A stretch of DNA of 64,000 bases from Microbacterium sp. SLBN-154 (GTDB taxonomy: Bacteria; Actinomycetota; Actinomycetes; Actinomycetales; Microbacteriaceae), in the NCBI RefSeq assembly GCF_006715565.1, contig NZ_VFNL01000001.1:310001-374000 (forward strand), in the 5' to 3' direction. Of this stretch, positions 47,619 through 54,820 are shown piece after piece. Each line of letters opens with the position of its first letter. Within the stretch, counting starts at the first letter, position 1. The position numbers and the translations under genes are program-made. The notes below the pieces were generated by a model, which saw only the letters and a program-made list of their open reading frames with translations, searched no databases and had not been told where the DNA came from.

Positions 47619-47646
47619 CGGCGGCGCGGGGCGAGGGCGGCCGGTG

Positions 47647-48612
47647 TCAGCGACCGGTGAGCAGCTGGCGGATCGCCGACTCGGGCGAGATCGTCAGGTC
47701 GAGCAGCCGCCCGCGGTCATAGCGGGCGAACACCTTCGGGTCGATATAACTGCTGCGCGCGACCGCAGGGGTGTTGCCGAGGGCCTCGGCGGTGGCGCGC
47801 ACGGCGAGCTTCTCGGCGCGCTTGCGGTCGCGCGCCGTGTCGACGGTGCCGATGCGGGCGAGGGCCTCGGCCGCCATGATCGTGCCGCGCAGGGTGCGGA
47901 AGTCCTTGGCGGTGAAGCGGCCACCCGTCAGAGCTCGGACGTGGTTGTTCACATCGGCGGGGGTCACCGGCACCCGCCGACGGCCACGCTGATACGACAG
48001 CAGCGCAGAGCGCGGGCGGCCGGCACTGAGCTCTTCGATGACCGCGGCGAGCTCGTCGTCCTCGATGCGGATGAGTGCGCGCTGCCCGCTCTTGGCGGGG
48101 AACGACAGCGTGATGACGGAGTCCTCCACCGACGCGTCGCGGCGCTGGAGCGTCGTGAGTCCGCGGCTGCCATGACGCTCGAGATAGCGAGCCGAGCCGA
48201 TCCGCGGCGCGCCTTCGTCGAGCAGGCGGAAAGAGACCGCCAGCACCTTCTCGCGGCTGAGATCGTCGCGCCGCAGGGCCGTGGTCGCCTTCGCCCTCGC
48301 ACGCGGGAGTGCCTCGGCGAGGGTCAGGGCGCGTGCGAACTTGCCCCGGTCGCGGCGCTCCCGCCACTTCGGGTGGTACAGGTACTGGCGCCTCCCGGCC
48401 TCGTCGACCCCCACCGCCTGGATGTGGCCCATCGGCTCGCTGGAGATCCAGACGTCCTGCCAGGCGGGCGGGATCACCAGCTGGTGGATGCGCTCGCGAT
48501 CCTCCTCGGGGGCGGATGACCCGTGGACGTCGACGTAGCGGAAGCTCGATCCCGAGCGCACGCGGCGGTAGCCGGGATCGTCACCGGGACGCACCCGCAC
48601 CAGTCGCGCCAT
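47647..48612 (-). CDS. DNA topoisomerase IB (bacterial, poxvirus-like)
   Basis: This 321-residue enzyme relaxes supercoils through a 3'-phosphotyrosine intermediate. The catalytic Tyr289 lies in VARSSYIDPKVF. The other active-site residues are in TAKDFRTLRGT (K236, R239, R242) and KWRERRDRGKF near 82-92. HQLVIPPAWQDVWIS and HIQAVGVDEAGRRQYLYHP form the N-terminal clamp. ATG 48612 is preferred over an upstream TTG because GGAGGGG lies 6 nt before it. It overlaps no gene but is only 23 bp from the small Rho-N-type gene. Confidence 0.93.
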   Translation of the reverse strand: MARLVRVRPGDDPGYRRVRSGSSFRYVDVHGSSAPEEDRERIHQLVIPPAWQDVWISSEPMGHIQAVGVDEAGRRQYLYHPKWRERRDRGKFARALTLAEALPRARAKATTALRRDDLSREKVLAVSFRLLDEGAPRIGSARYLERHGSRGLTTLQRRDASVEDSVITLSFPAKSGQRALIRIEDDELAAVIEELSAGRPRSALLSYQRGRRRVPVTPADVNNHVRALTGGRFTAKDFRTLRGTIMAAEALARIGTVDTARDRKRAEKLAVRATAEALGNTPAVARSSYIDPKVFARYDRGRLLDLTISPESAIRQLLTGR

Positions 48613-48635
48613 ACGTCGCCCCTCCGCGGTCGCGC

Positions 48636-48905
48636 TCAATGATCGCGGAGCATCGAGATGAGCTCCGCCTTCTTCTTGTTCGAGTATCCCGACAGCCCGA
48701 GCTCCTTTGCACGATCGCGGAGCTCGGCGACCGTCCAGTCTTCGTAGTTGCCGGATTCACCGCCCCGGCGGCCGACGGTCTTGCGGCCGTCTCGAGCGGC
48801 GGCGTTGGAGATGCGTGCGGCCTTCTCCTTCGACGCTCCGTCCTTGCGGAGCTCTTCGTAGAGCTCGGGGTCCTTCAGGCTCGACGAGCCACGTCCCTGG
48901 GGCAT
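48636..48905 (-). CDS. Small protein with Rho N-terminal/SAP-like domain
   Basis: This protein has 89 residues. The N-terminal half is basic and helical: SLKDPELYEELRKDGASKEKAARISNAA is split here as SLKDPELYEELRKD and KEKAARISNAA. The C-terminus DWTVAELRDRAKELGLSGYS followed by NKKKAELISMLRDH is a Rho-N/SAP fold that binds nucleic acid. GGAAGGAGG precedes the ATG. Such proteins occur widely in actinobacteria beside stress genes; the role is unknown. Confidence 0.85.
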   Translation of the reverse strand: MPQGRGSSSLKDPELYEELRKDGASKEKAARISNAAARDGRKTVGRRGGESGNYEDWTVAELRDRAKELGLSGYSNKKKAELISMLRDH

Positions 48906-49144
48906 GATGCCTCCTTCCGCGCGGTCGCAGCGACCACACCGCCGACGTTAGGACCATGGCTGCGGGTGCACAGCGGCTTGACAATCCCCCTCCCCAGGGA
49001 ATAGCCGTCAGCCTGCGGCTACACCGCACGGGGGACGACGTCAACCCCCTGCTGACGGAGCCCGCGGGATGCGAACCTGTGAAAGTGCCGAGTGGCACGC
49101 GGCGCACCCGACACTGGTCGCCGAATACGGACAAGGAGAGCCCC
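48906..49144 (+). promoter_or_regulatory. Promoter and structured leader of the 54-aa membrane protein
   Basis: A perfect TTGACA lies at 48978-48983; the -10 is weak (ATAGCC at 49001). Downstream, CGTCAGC (49006-49012) can pair with GCTGACG (49051-49057), enclosing GGGG/CCCC (about 49030-49047), so the roughly 135-nt leader could fold. No gene is seen in this gap. Confidence 0.4.
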
Positions 49145-49309
49145 ATGAACCTCGCCCTGATCATCATCATCGTGGTTGCGATCGTGCTTGCCATTGTCGG
49201 CGGCCTGAACTCCGCCCTGCAGTGGCTGCTGTGGGTGGCGCTCATCGTCGGCGTCATCGCCCTGATCGCCTTCCTGTTCCGCGTCATCACCGGCAGCCGC
49301 CGGACCTGA
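49145..49309 (+). CDS. Small hydrophobic membrane protein, 54 aa
   Basis: This 54-residue protein has two hydrophobic helices: NLALIIIIVVAIVLAIVGGL is helix 1, and WLLWVALIVGVIALIAFLF is helix 2. A short basic tail GSRRT follows. AAGGAGAG 4-11 nt before the ATG is a strong ribosome-binding site. It resembles the very small hydrophobic proteins often induced by stress in actinobacteria, but I cannot name a function. A clear terminator follows at 49354. Confidence 0.8.
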   Translation: MNLALIIIIVVAIVLAIVGGLNSALQWLLWVALIVGVIALIAFLFRVITGSRRT

Positions 49310-49353
49310 CGTCCCGCACCCGCGCGCGACGGACAGAGCGCGGGAACGACGAA

Positions 49354-49396
49354 AAGGATGCCGCAGGCCTCGAGCCTGCGGCATCCTTCTCTTTTC
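49354..49396. terminator. Rho-independent terminator, bidirectional
   Basis: AAGGATGCCGCAGG (49354-49367) and CCTGCGGCATCCTT (49375-49388) form a 14-bp perfect stem with a 7-nt loop, followed by CTCTTTT on the plus strand. It serves the 54-aa gene and the convergent MerR gene. The stem is made of the genome-frequent word GGATGC and its complement. Confidence 0.9.
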
Positions 49397-49408
49397 CGTT
49401 CGGGTCTC

Positions 49409-50167
49409 TCACCCCAGGGCGTCCACGTGGTGCCGCAGCGCCGCGCGCACGAACTGCGCGCCTGCTGTCCCGCCGTAGTTCGCCGCGAAGCGCGGGTCGT
49501 CGACGTACATGTCGGCCAAGCCCCGCACGTACTGTGCGAGCTCGCGGGCAGATCCTTGACCGGGAGTCCCCGGGATGCTGCGCAGCCACGCCACGTGGCG
49601 GGCGGCGAGCGCCTGCGCCTCGTCGCTCTCCGGGTCGATGCCGGCTTCGGCGGCGGCGATCCAGTCGCGGCCGAGGTCCGCGGCACCGGCCTTCCAGTCG
49701 GCGCGCTCACCGTCGCTCATCCCGCGCCACCAGCGGTCGCTCCGCTCGTACGCGTCGGCGCCCCAGCGCTGTTCGACCTCTTCCCGGTACTGGGTGTGGT
49801 CGAACCCGTCGAACATGTTCTCTGCCATCAGTTCTTCACCTCCTCTCAATGCGTGGATGGTCGCCTTCACCGACGCGATCTGACGCGCCAGACGGCTCTG
49901 CTCATCACGGAGCCAGGCCAGATGCCTCTCGAGGGCGTCCACCTCGGTCGTGTCTCGATCGAGCAGATCGCGGATCTGCTCGAGCCCGAGCCCGAGTTCT
50001 CGAAGCAGCAGGATCCGCTGGAGACGAACCAGCGCCGACCCGTCGTAGTACCGGTAGCCGTTGCCGCCGATACGCGTCGGAGCGAGCAATCCGATGTCGT
50101 CGTAGTGCCGCAGCGTGCGGCTCGTCGTCCCTGCGGCCCGCGAGATCTGCTGAATCGACCACTCCAT
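49409..50167 (-). CDS. MerR-family regulator with TipAS effector domain
   Basis: This 252-residue protein has a MerR winged helix-turn-helix at the N-terminus (SIQQISRAAGTTSRTLRHYD, then GYRYYDGSALVRLQRI), then a dimerisation coiled coil (about 75-115). The C-terminal TipAS domain (about 135-250) includes WGADAYERSDRWW and YVDDPRFAANYGG. TipA-type proteins bind thiopeptide or other drugs and activate transcription by bending an over-spaced promoter; its own promoter has exactly that layout (50190-50220). GGAGG precedes the ATG at 50167. Confidence 0.93.
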   Translation of the reverse strand: MEWSIQQISRAAGTTSRTLRHYDDIGLLAPTRIGGNGYRYYDGSALVRLQRILLLRELGLGLEQIRDLLDRDTTEVDALERHLAWLRDEQSRLARQIASVKATIHALRGGEELMAENMFDGFDHTQYREEVEQRWGADAYERSDRWWRGMSDGERADWKAGAADLGRDWIAAAEAGIDPESDEAQALAARHVAWLRSIPGTPGQGSARELAQYVRGLADMYVDDPRFAANYGGTAGAQFVRAALRHHVDALG

Positions 50168-50189
50168 GGCTCAACCTCCTTCGAAAACG

Positions 50190-50220
50190 ACCGTAGAGGT
50201 TGACGTTGCGTCAAAGTCAA
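50190..50220 (-). promoter_or_regulatory. MerR-type promoter with 19-bp spacer and palindrome
   Basis: On the minus strand -35 TTGACT (50220-50215) and -10 TACGGT (50195-50190) are 19 bp apart. The spacer holds the perfect palindrome TTGACG-CAA-CGTCAA (50200-50214). This geometry is diagnostic of MerR-activated promoters and points to autoregulation. Confidence 0.75.
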
Positions 50221-50260
50221 GACGCATTTCCGAAGCAAGGGACGTTGGTCCTGGTGCGAA

Positions 50261-50274
50261 CGCGATATATCGTG
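50261..50274. promoter_or_regulatory. PadR operator candidate, copy 1
   Basis: CGCGATATATCGTG contains the perfect palindrome CGATATATCG (50263-50272). Confidence 0.6.
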
Positions 50275-50290
50275 TTAGCCTCAGGACGAA

Positions 50291-50304
50291 CGAGATATAT
50301 CGCG
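50291..50304. promoter_or_regulatory. PadR operator candidate, copy 2
   Basis: CGAGATATATCGCG is an inverted near-copy of the site at 50261, with centres 30 bp apart. Both sites lie just upstream of the DUF4097-PadR operon start at 50325. Confidence 0.6.
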
Positions 50305-50324
50305 TCTCGCAGTTTGGAGGAGTC

Positions 50325-51221
50325 ATGAGTCTGGAGAAGTGGATCATCCACCCGGGAGAAACCCGCGTCATCGACCTCGAGCACGTCGCCGCTCTGAAGA
50401 TCGGGCTCGTCGGCGGCCAGATCGACGTCGTCGCCCACGACGAGCCCGGCGCCCGTATCGAGGTGCATTCGGTCACGGTCAAGGACCTCCGTATCGAGGT
50501 GACCGGTGACGGCGCAGAGGGCAGCACCGTCGAGATCGACCACCCGCAGCTGCGCTGGGACAACTTCCTGGAGGTGTTCCGCAACTTCGGCGCGGGCGGC
50601 CCGCGTGCGGAGATCAGCGTCGCCGTCCCCCGCTCGGTCGCGCTCAACCTCGGCGTCGTCAGCGCGAGCGCGCTGGTCACGGGGCTGCGCAACGACGCCC
50701 GCGTCAACACCGTCTCGGGCGACATCATCGTCGACGGCCACACCGGCAACCTCACGGCCAACGCCGTCTCGGGCGACGTGCAGGTGCGCGAGCTCGTCGG
50801 CGGGCTCGTGGCCAACAGCGTCTCGGGCGATGTGACCGCCACCGGCGAGCTGCGCAAGGCCACGATCGACACCGCCTCGGGCGCCATGCTGGTCGACTCG
50901 ACCGGCGCCCTGCAGAGCGTGAACCTCAACACCGTCAGCGGAGATGCGACCGTCCGCCTCGACGAGGCGCTGCCGGCCAACTACGTCGTGCGCAGCGTCA
51001 GCGGCCGGATCCAGATCGACGGCGTCGTGCGCTCGGGCCGCGGTCCGACCGGCTACAGCGGGTCGACGGGTGAGCTCAGCGGCTCGTTCGTCGACGTGCG
51101 CGCGAACTCGGTCTCGGGAGACCTGACCGTGCTGCGCCGTGCACCGCGGGTCGCCCCCGCCGACGTTCCCACCGCTCAGGTGGAGGGCGCCGACGACCGC
51201 CGCGGGGAGGACTGGTCATGA
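50325..51221 (+). CDS. DUF4097 beta-solenoid protein
   Basis: This protein has 298 residues. After an N-terminal region with beta strands, residues 125-280 contain repeated NxVSGD(I/V) turns (VNTVSGDI, ANAVSGDV, ANSVSGDV, LNTVSGDA, RSVSGRI, ANSVSGDL), the hallmark of the DUF4097 right-handed beta-helix. There is no signal peptide and no transmembrane segment, so it is probably cytoplasmic. TTGGAGG precedes the ATG at 50325. The stop overlaps the padR start (ATGA). Such pairs are frequent in actinobacteria, but the biochemical role is unknown. Confidence 0.87.
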   Translation: MSLEKWIIHPGETRVIDLEHVAALKIGLVGGQIDVVAHDEPGARIEVHSVTVKDLRIEVTGDGAEGSTVEIDHPQLRWDNFLEVFRNFGAGGPRAEISVAVPRSVALNLGVVSASALVTGLRNDARVNTVSGDIIVDGHTGNLTANAVSGDVQVRELVGGLVANSVSGDVTATGELRKATIDTASGAMLVDSTGALQSVNLNTVSGDATVRLDEALPANYVVRSVSGRIQIDGVVRSGRGPTGYSGSTGELSGSFVDVRANSVSGDLTVLRRAPRVAPADVPTAQVEGADDRRGEDWS

Positions 51222-51829
51222 CGCCGGTGTTCTCACATGGCGACCTGCGCCTGTACCTGCTGAACCTCCTCGACGAGGGGCCGCGCCACGGCTACGACGT
51301 GATGCAGGCCCTCGCCGATCGCACGGGCGGCACGTACACCCCGAGCGCGGGGACCATCTATCCGCGGCTGGCCAAGCTCGAGGAGGAGGGCCTTGTGACC
51401 AAGACCGTCGACGGCCGCAAGACCGTCTACGAGATCACCGAGGCCGGTCGCGCCGAGGTGCGAGCCCGCGCAAGCGACCTCGAGGGCATCGAGGCGGGCC
51501 TCAGCGACTCGGTGCGACTGATCGCCGAGGGTGTGCGCGGCAGCGTGCGCGAGGCGATGAAGAGCCTTCGCGCCGACCTCGCCGCCGCACGCGTCGACGA
51601 ACGCGCGAGCACCGAATCGGCGCGGACCATGACGGATGACCCGCGAGGACGCAATCGCGAACAGCTGAACCGTGCCGACGCGGCTCTCACCGAGTTCCGC
51701 GCCCGCATCCGGGGAGACCTGAGGACGCACGTCGCCCGGGGCGGCGAGCTGTCACCATCTGTCGTCGATCACCTCGCCGACGACCTCGATCGGATCTCCC
51801 GCGAGATCATCCGCGCCCTGCGCGGCTGA
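51218..51829 (+). CDS. PadR-family transcriptional regulator
   Basis: This 203-residue repressor has an N-terminal winged helix: LYLLNLLDEGPRHGYDVMQA, then YTPSAGTIYPRLAKLEEEGL and KTVYEITEAGR. This is the classical PadR motif set. A long alpha-helical C-terminus (about 95-200) should mediate dimerisation. The gene is coupled to the DUF4097 gene (4-bp overlap). Two CGATATATCG-type palindromes upstream of the operon suggest that it represses its own operon. Confidence 0.93.
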   Translation: MTPVFSHGDLRLYLLNLLDEGPRHGYDVMQALADRTGGTYTPSAGTIYPRLAKLEEEGLVTKTVDGRKTVYEITEAGRAEVRARASDLEGIEAGLSDSVRLIAEGVRGSVREAMKSLRADLAAARVDERASTESARTMTDDPRGRNREQLNRADAALTEFRARIRGDLRTHVARGGELSPSVVDHLADDLDRISREIIRALRG

Positions 51830-51841
51830 CCTGCCCGACCG

Positions 51842-52375
51842 TCACGCCGGCCAGATCTCCTCGTCCTCGGGCACCGGCTCGCCCAGAGGCACGACCAGGA
51901 TCGGCCGGCGCTGACGGTGGGCCAGGCGCGCGGCGACCGATCCGGTGAAGAACTCGCGGATCGACTCGCCGATCCCGCGCTTGCGGGTGCCGACGACGAG
52001 GAGCTTCGCGTCGACCTTGTCGGCGAGGTGCTTCATCGCCAGCGCCGGATCGCCGACCAGCTGGTGCACACGCCAGTCGACGCCGTGTCCCTCGAGGGCT
52101 GCCGCAGCCGCCTGCTGGATGAGCTTGAGGTCTGCCTCGCCGGAGGCGATGTTGATGTCGATCGGCGCCGAGTGGACGTAGCCGTCAGGATCTTCATACG
52201 TGACGAAGCGGGTGACGTCGACGTGGACCACCACGAGAGGCGCGCCGAGGAGCTGCGCGTAGCGGCCGGCTTCGTTGAGGACGCGGGGCGACTGACCCGG
52301 GATGACCCCGGCGATGACCGCACCGTGCAGGGCCTCGAGATCGATTCCCGCGGTCTGAGATTCCGCCTCGCTCAT
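51842..52375 (-). CDS. Universal stress protein (UspA family)
   Basis: This 177-residue single Usp domain has GAVIAGVIPGQSPRVLNEAG at the start and LLVVGTRKRGIGESIREFFT, then GSVAARLAHRQRRPILVVP, at the end. The last segment carries the GxxxxG...GS ATP-binding pattern. It is probably an ATP-binding cytoplasmic stress protein. The ATG at 52375 is preferred to an in-frame GTG 15 nt upstream because GAGG sits 5 nt before it. Confidence 0.9.
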   Translation of the reverse strand: MSEAESQTAGIDLEALHGAVIAGVIPGQSPRVLNEAGRYAQLLGAPLVVVHVDVTRFVTYEDPDGYVHSAPIDINIASGEADLKLIQQAAAAALEGHGVDWRVHQLVGDPALAMKHLADKVDAKLLVVGTRKRGIGESIREFFTGSVAARLAHRQRRPILVVPLGEPVPEDEEIWPA

Positions 52376-52537
52376 ATATCCTCGTTTCACCAGTCGTGGG
52401 GCCGCCGGTCGGGCGGGGCGCCGTGATATTCTGAATGCTACTCTTGCCGGTTCGTTGCCGGATTCGTGATTGCCCGGGTAACCGTCGCGGACAGCCCGCG
52501 CACAACAGCCCGCGGCTCAGACATGAGGGGGTCTCGC

Positions 52538-52705
52538 ATGGGGCGTGGCCGACAGAAGGCGAAGAACACCAAGATCGCCCGTGAGCTCAAGTACGACATG
52601 CAGAGCATCAACTACTCTGCACTCGAACGTGAGCTCGGCTCCCCGACTCGTGAAGACGAGTACGTCGACAAGTGGGCAGGCGAGTACGAGGACGAGAAGG
52701 CCTGA
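52538..52705 (+). CDS. DUF3073 family protein, 55 aa
   Basis: This 55-residue protein begins GRGRQKAKNTKIARELKY and continues SALERELGSP and YVDKWAGEYEDE, the DUF3073 pattern: a basic head and an acidic tail. It is widespread in actinobacteria and of unknown function. The ATG at 52538 follows GAGGGGG; an in-frame ATG 15 nt upstream (52523) is possible. An AT-richer stretch near 52425-52440 may be the promoter. Confidence 0.87.
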   Translation: MGRGRQKAKNTKIARELKYDMQSINYSALERELGSPTREDEYVDKWAGEYEDEKA

Positions 52706-52762
52706 CAGCCTCGTCGCTCTGACCGCTGCACTCTCCCCGCGCCGTGAGGGCGGGGTGGCACG

Positions 52763-53152
52763 CTATGCCCGGCGGGCGGCGCGCTGTGCGCGATGCTGCC
52801 GCCACCAGGCCCAGAAGCGGTCGAGCTGACGCTTGAGCCATGCGGCGATGCGTCGTGCCCAGTGGAACTCGGTGCCGAGCACGGCGAGTCCGAGGAAGAC
52901 GACCAGCCAGCCGGGCCCGGGGAGCGGGACGAGGATGAGTCCGCCCAGCGCCAGGACTCCGCCGAAGATCGCGACCCCGACACGGTAGAACCGTTCGAGA
53001 AGCGGATGACCCGCCACCCACGCCCGCGCGCGTCGGAGCGCCTCGCGGATCGGGCGATCCGGCCGTTCGGCTTCGGCGATCTCGCTGCGGATCTCGCGTT
53101 CGAGCCCCTCGGGCTCGGCCGGCTGCGGGTCGGGGTTCGCGGGTGCGGACAC
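52763..53152 (-). CDS. TIGR02611 family (PGPGW) membrane protein
   Basis: This protein has 129 residues. An acidic head is followed by two adjacent hydrophobic helices separated by the conserved PGPGW turn (GGLILVPLPGPGWLVVFLGL). A basic aromatic tail (RRIAAWLKRQLDRFWAWWRQ) follows. This is a recognised actinobacterial family with no known function. The GTG at 53152 has GAAGG directly upstream; the frame continues further but without family similarity. Confidence 0.87.
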   Translation of the reverse strand: MSAPANPDPQPAEPEGLEREIRSEIAEAERPDRPIREALRRARAWVAGHPLLERFYRVGVAIFGGVLALGGLILVPLPGPGWLVVFLGLAVLGTEFHWARRIAAWLKRQLDRFWAWWRQHRAQRAARRA

Positions 53153-53238
53153 CCTTCGACGGTAGCAACGCCGCTCGCGAAAGGGCTGAGAGGCCGGTGG
53201 GCAGACACCCCACGCCGGCGCGCACCCGCTTCGCACCG

Positions 53239-53303
53239 TCGGAGAATCGCGCGGAGTTCGGACGATTCGCCCCGAACCCTCCGAGTCTCGCGCGATTCTC
53301 CGA
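53239..53303. repeat. 15-bp perfect inverted repeat between PGPGW and purF genes
   Basis: TCGGAGAATCGCGCG (53239-53253) and CGCGCGATTCTCCGA (53289-53303) are exact complements. The 35-nt interior itself contains GTTCGG...CCGAAC. It lies in a 201-bp gap just beyond the purF stop and could act as the purF terminator or as an interspersed repeat. Confidence 0.8.
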
Positions 53304-53353
53304 GCTTCGTGAGGAAACAGGCACGCGCCGCGGGCGGTGCGGCGGGGCGCTGC

Positions 53354-54814
53354 TCAGCTCTCCTGCGAGCCCTCGACCCAGGCGAGGTACTCCTCGGTCA
53401 CCGTTCCGGTGACGTAGCGACCATCGAAGCAGCTCATGTCGAGGTCCTCGACGTCCGAGCCCTCGAGGATCGCCGCCTTCAGGTCGTCGACCTCCTGGTA
53501 GACCATGTAGTCCGCCCCGAGCTCGGCGGCGATCTCGGGAATCGTCCGCCCGTGGGCGACGAGCTCGAGACGTGAGGGCATGTTGATGCCGTAGACGTGG
53601 GGGTACCGCACCGGCGGTGCGGCCGAGGCGAAGGTCACACTCTTCGCCCCGGCATCCCGGGCCATCTGGATGATCTCCTTCGACGTCGTCCCCCGCACGA
53701 TCGAATCGTCGATGAGAAGCACGTTCTTGCCCTTGAACTCGCTCGACATCGCGTTGAGCTTCTGGCGCACGCTCTTCCTGCGCACCGCCTGCCCGGGCAT
53801 GATGAACGTCCGGCCGATGTAGCGGTTCTTGTAGAAGCCCTCGCGGTACTCGATGCCGAGCTTGCGGGCGACCTGCATCGCCGCCGGTCGTGACGAGTCG
53901 GGGATCGGCATCACCACGTCGATCGCCCCCGGCGGGGTGTACTTCGCGATGGTGTCGGCCAGGCGCTCGCCCATGCGCAGCCGCGCCTCGTACACCGAGA
54001 TGCCGTTCATGATCGAGTCGGGCCGCGCAAGGTAGACGTACTCGAACGAGCACGGCACGAGCTTCGGATCCGCCGCGCACTGGCGGGTGTGCAGCTGCCC
54101 CTCGAGGTCGATGAACACCGCCTCGCCGGGGTCGACGTCGCGCACCACCTCGAACTCGCCGTTCTCGAGGACGAGGCTCTCGCTGGTGACGACCCACTCG
54201 TAGTGGCCGTCGTCGTGGCGACGGGTGCCGAGGATCAGCGGTCGGATGCCGAACGGGTCGCGGAACGCGAGCAGACCGTGACCGGCGATGAGGGCGATCG
54301 CCGCGTACGATCCCTCCACACGCTCGTGCACCCGGGTGACCGCGTCGAAGACCTGGTCGGGGTCGAGTTCGGGGCCCGAGATCGTCGACTGCAGCTCGCC
54401 ACCGAGCACGTTCACGAGAAGCTCGGTGTCGCTGGAGGTGTTCAGGTGACGACGGTCTTTGTGGAACAGCTCGTCGGTCAGCTCACGGGTGTTGGTGAGG
54501 TTGCCGTTGTGGATCAGCACGATGCCGTAGGGGGCGTTGACGTAGAACGGCTGCGCCTCCTCCTCGCTCGAGGCCGTGCCCTTCGTGGCGTAGCGGACGT
54601 GACCGAGACCGATCGTGCCCAGCAGCGCCCGCATGTCGCGGGTGCGGAAGGCCTCCCGCACCATGCCGCGCGCCTTGTGCATGTGCACCGCGCCGCTCGG
54701 CTCCGCCGTGGCGATGCCGGTGGAGTCCTGCCCCCGATGCTGGAGGAGGAGGAGCGAGTCGTAGATCTCCTGGTTGACGCTCCCGCGCCCGACCATCCCG
54801 ACGATTCCGCACAT
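53354..54814 (-). CDS. purF: Amidophosphoribosyltransferase
   Basis: This enzyme catalyses the first committed step of purine synthesis: PRPP plus glutamine gives 5-phosphoribosylamine. It has 486 residues. The protein starts MCGIVGMVG, with Cys2 the glutaminase nucleophile and no propeptide. HRGQDSTGIA and GHVRYATKG complete the glutaminase site. LLIDDSIVRGTTSKEI is the PRPP loop. It is downstream of purM with a 6-bp gap, so the two form an operon expressed leftwards. Confidence 0.97.
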   Translation of the reverse strand: MCGIVGMVGRGSVNQEIYDSLLLLQHRGQDSTGIATAEPSGAVHMHKARGMVREAFRTRDMRALLGTIGLGHVRYATKGTASSEEEAQPFYVNAPYGIVLIHNGNLTNTRELTDELFHKDRRHLNTSSDTELLVNVLGGELQSTISGPELDPDQVFDAVTRVHERVEGSYAAIALIAGHGLLAFRDPFGIRPLILGTRRHDDGHYEWVVTSESLVLENGEFEVVRDVDPGEAVFIDLEGQLHTRQCAADPKLVPCSFEYVYLARPDSIMNGISVYEARLRMGERLADTIAKYTPPGAIDVVMPIPDSSRPAAMQVARKLGIEYREGFYKNRYIGRTFIMPGQAVRRKSVRQKLNAMSSEFKGKNVLLIDDSIVRGTTSKEIIQMARDAGAKSVTFASAAPPVRYPHVYGINMPSRLELVAHGRTIPEIAAELGADYMVYQEVDDLKAAILEGSDVEDLDMSCFDGRYVTGTVTEEYLAWVEGSQES

Positions 54815-54820
54815 GTGGTG

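Noticed and set aside
47619..47646. Fluoride riboswitch ahead of the crcB pair
   Set aside because: The gap to topoisomerase IB is only about 28 bp and shows no GGNGAU-type aptamer.
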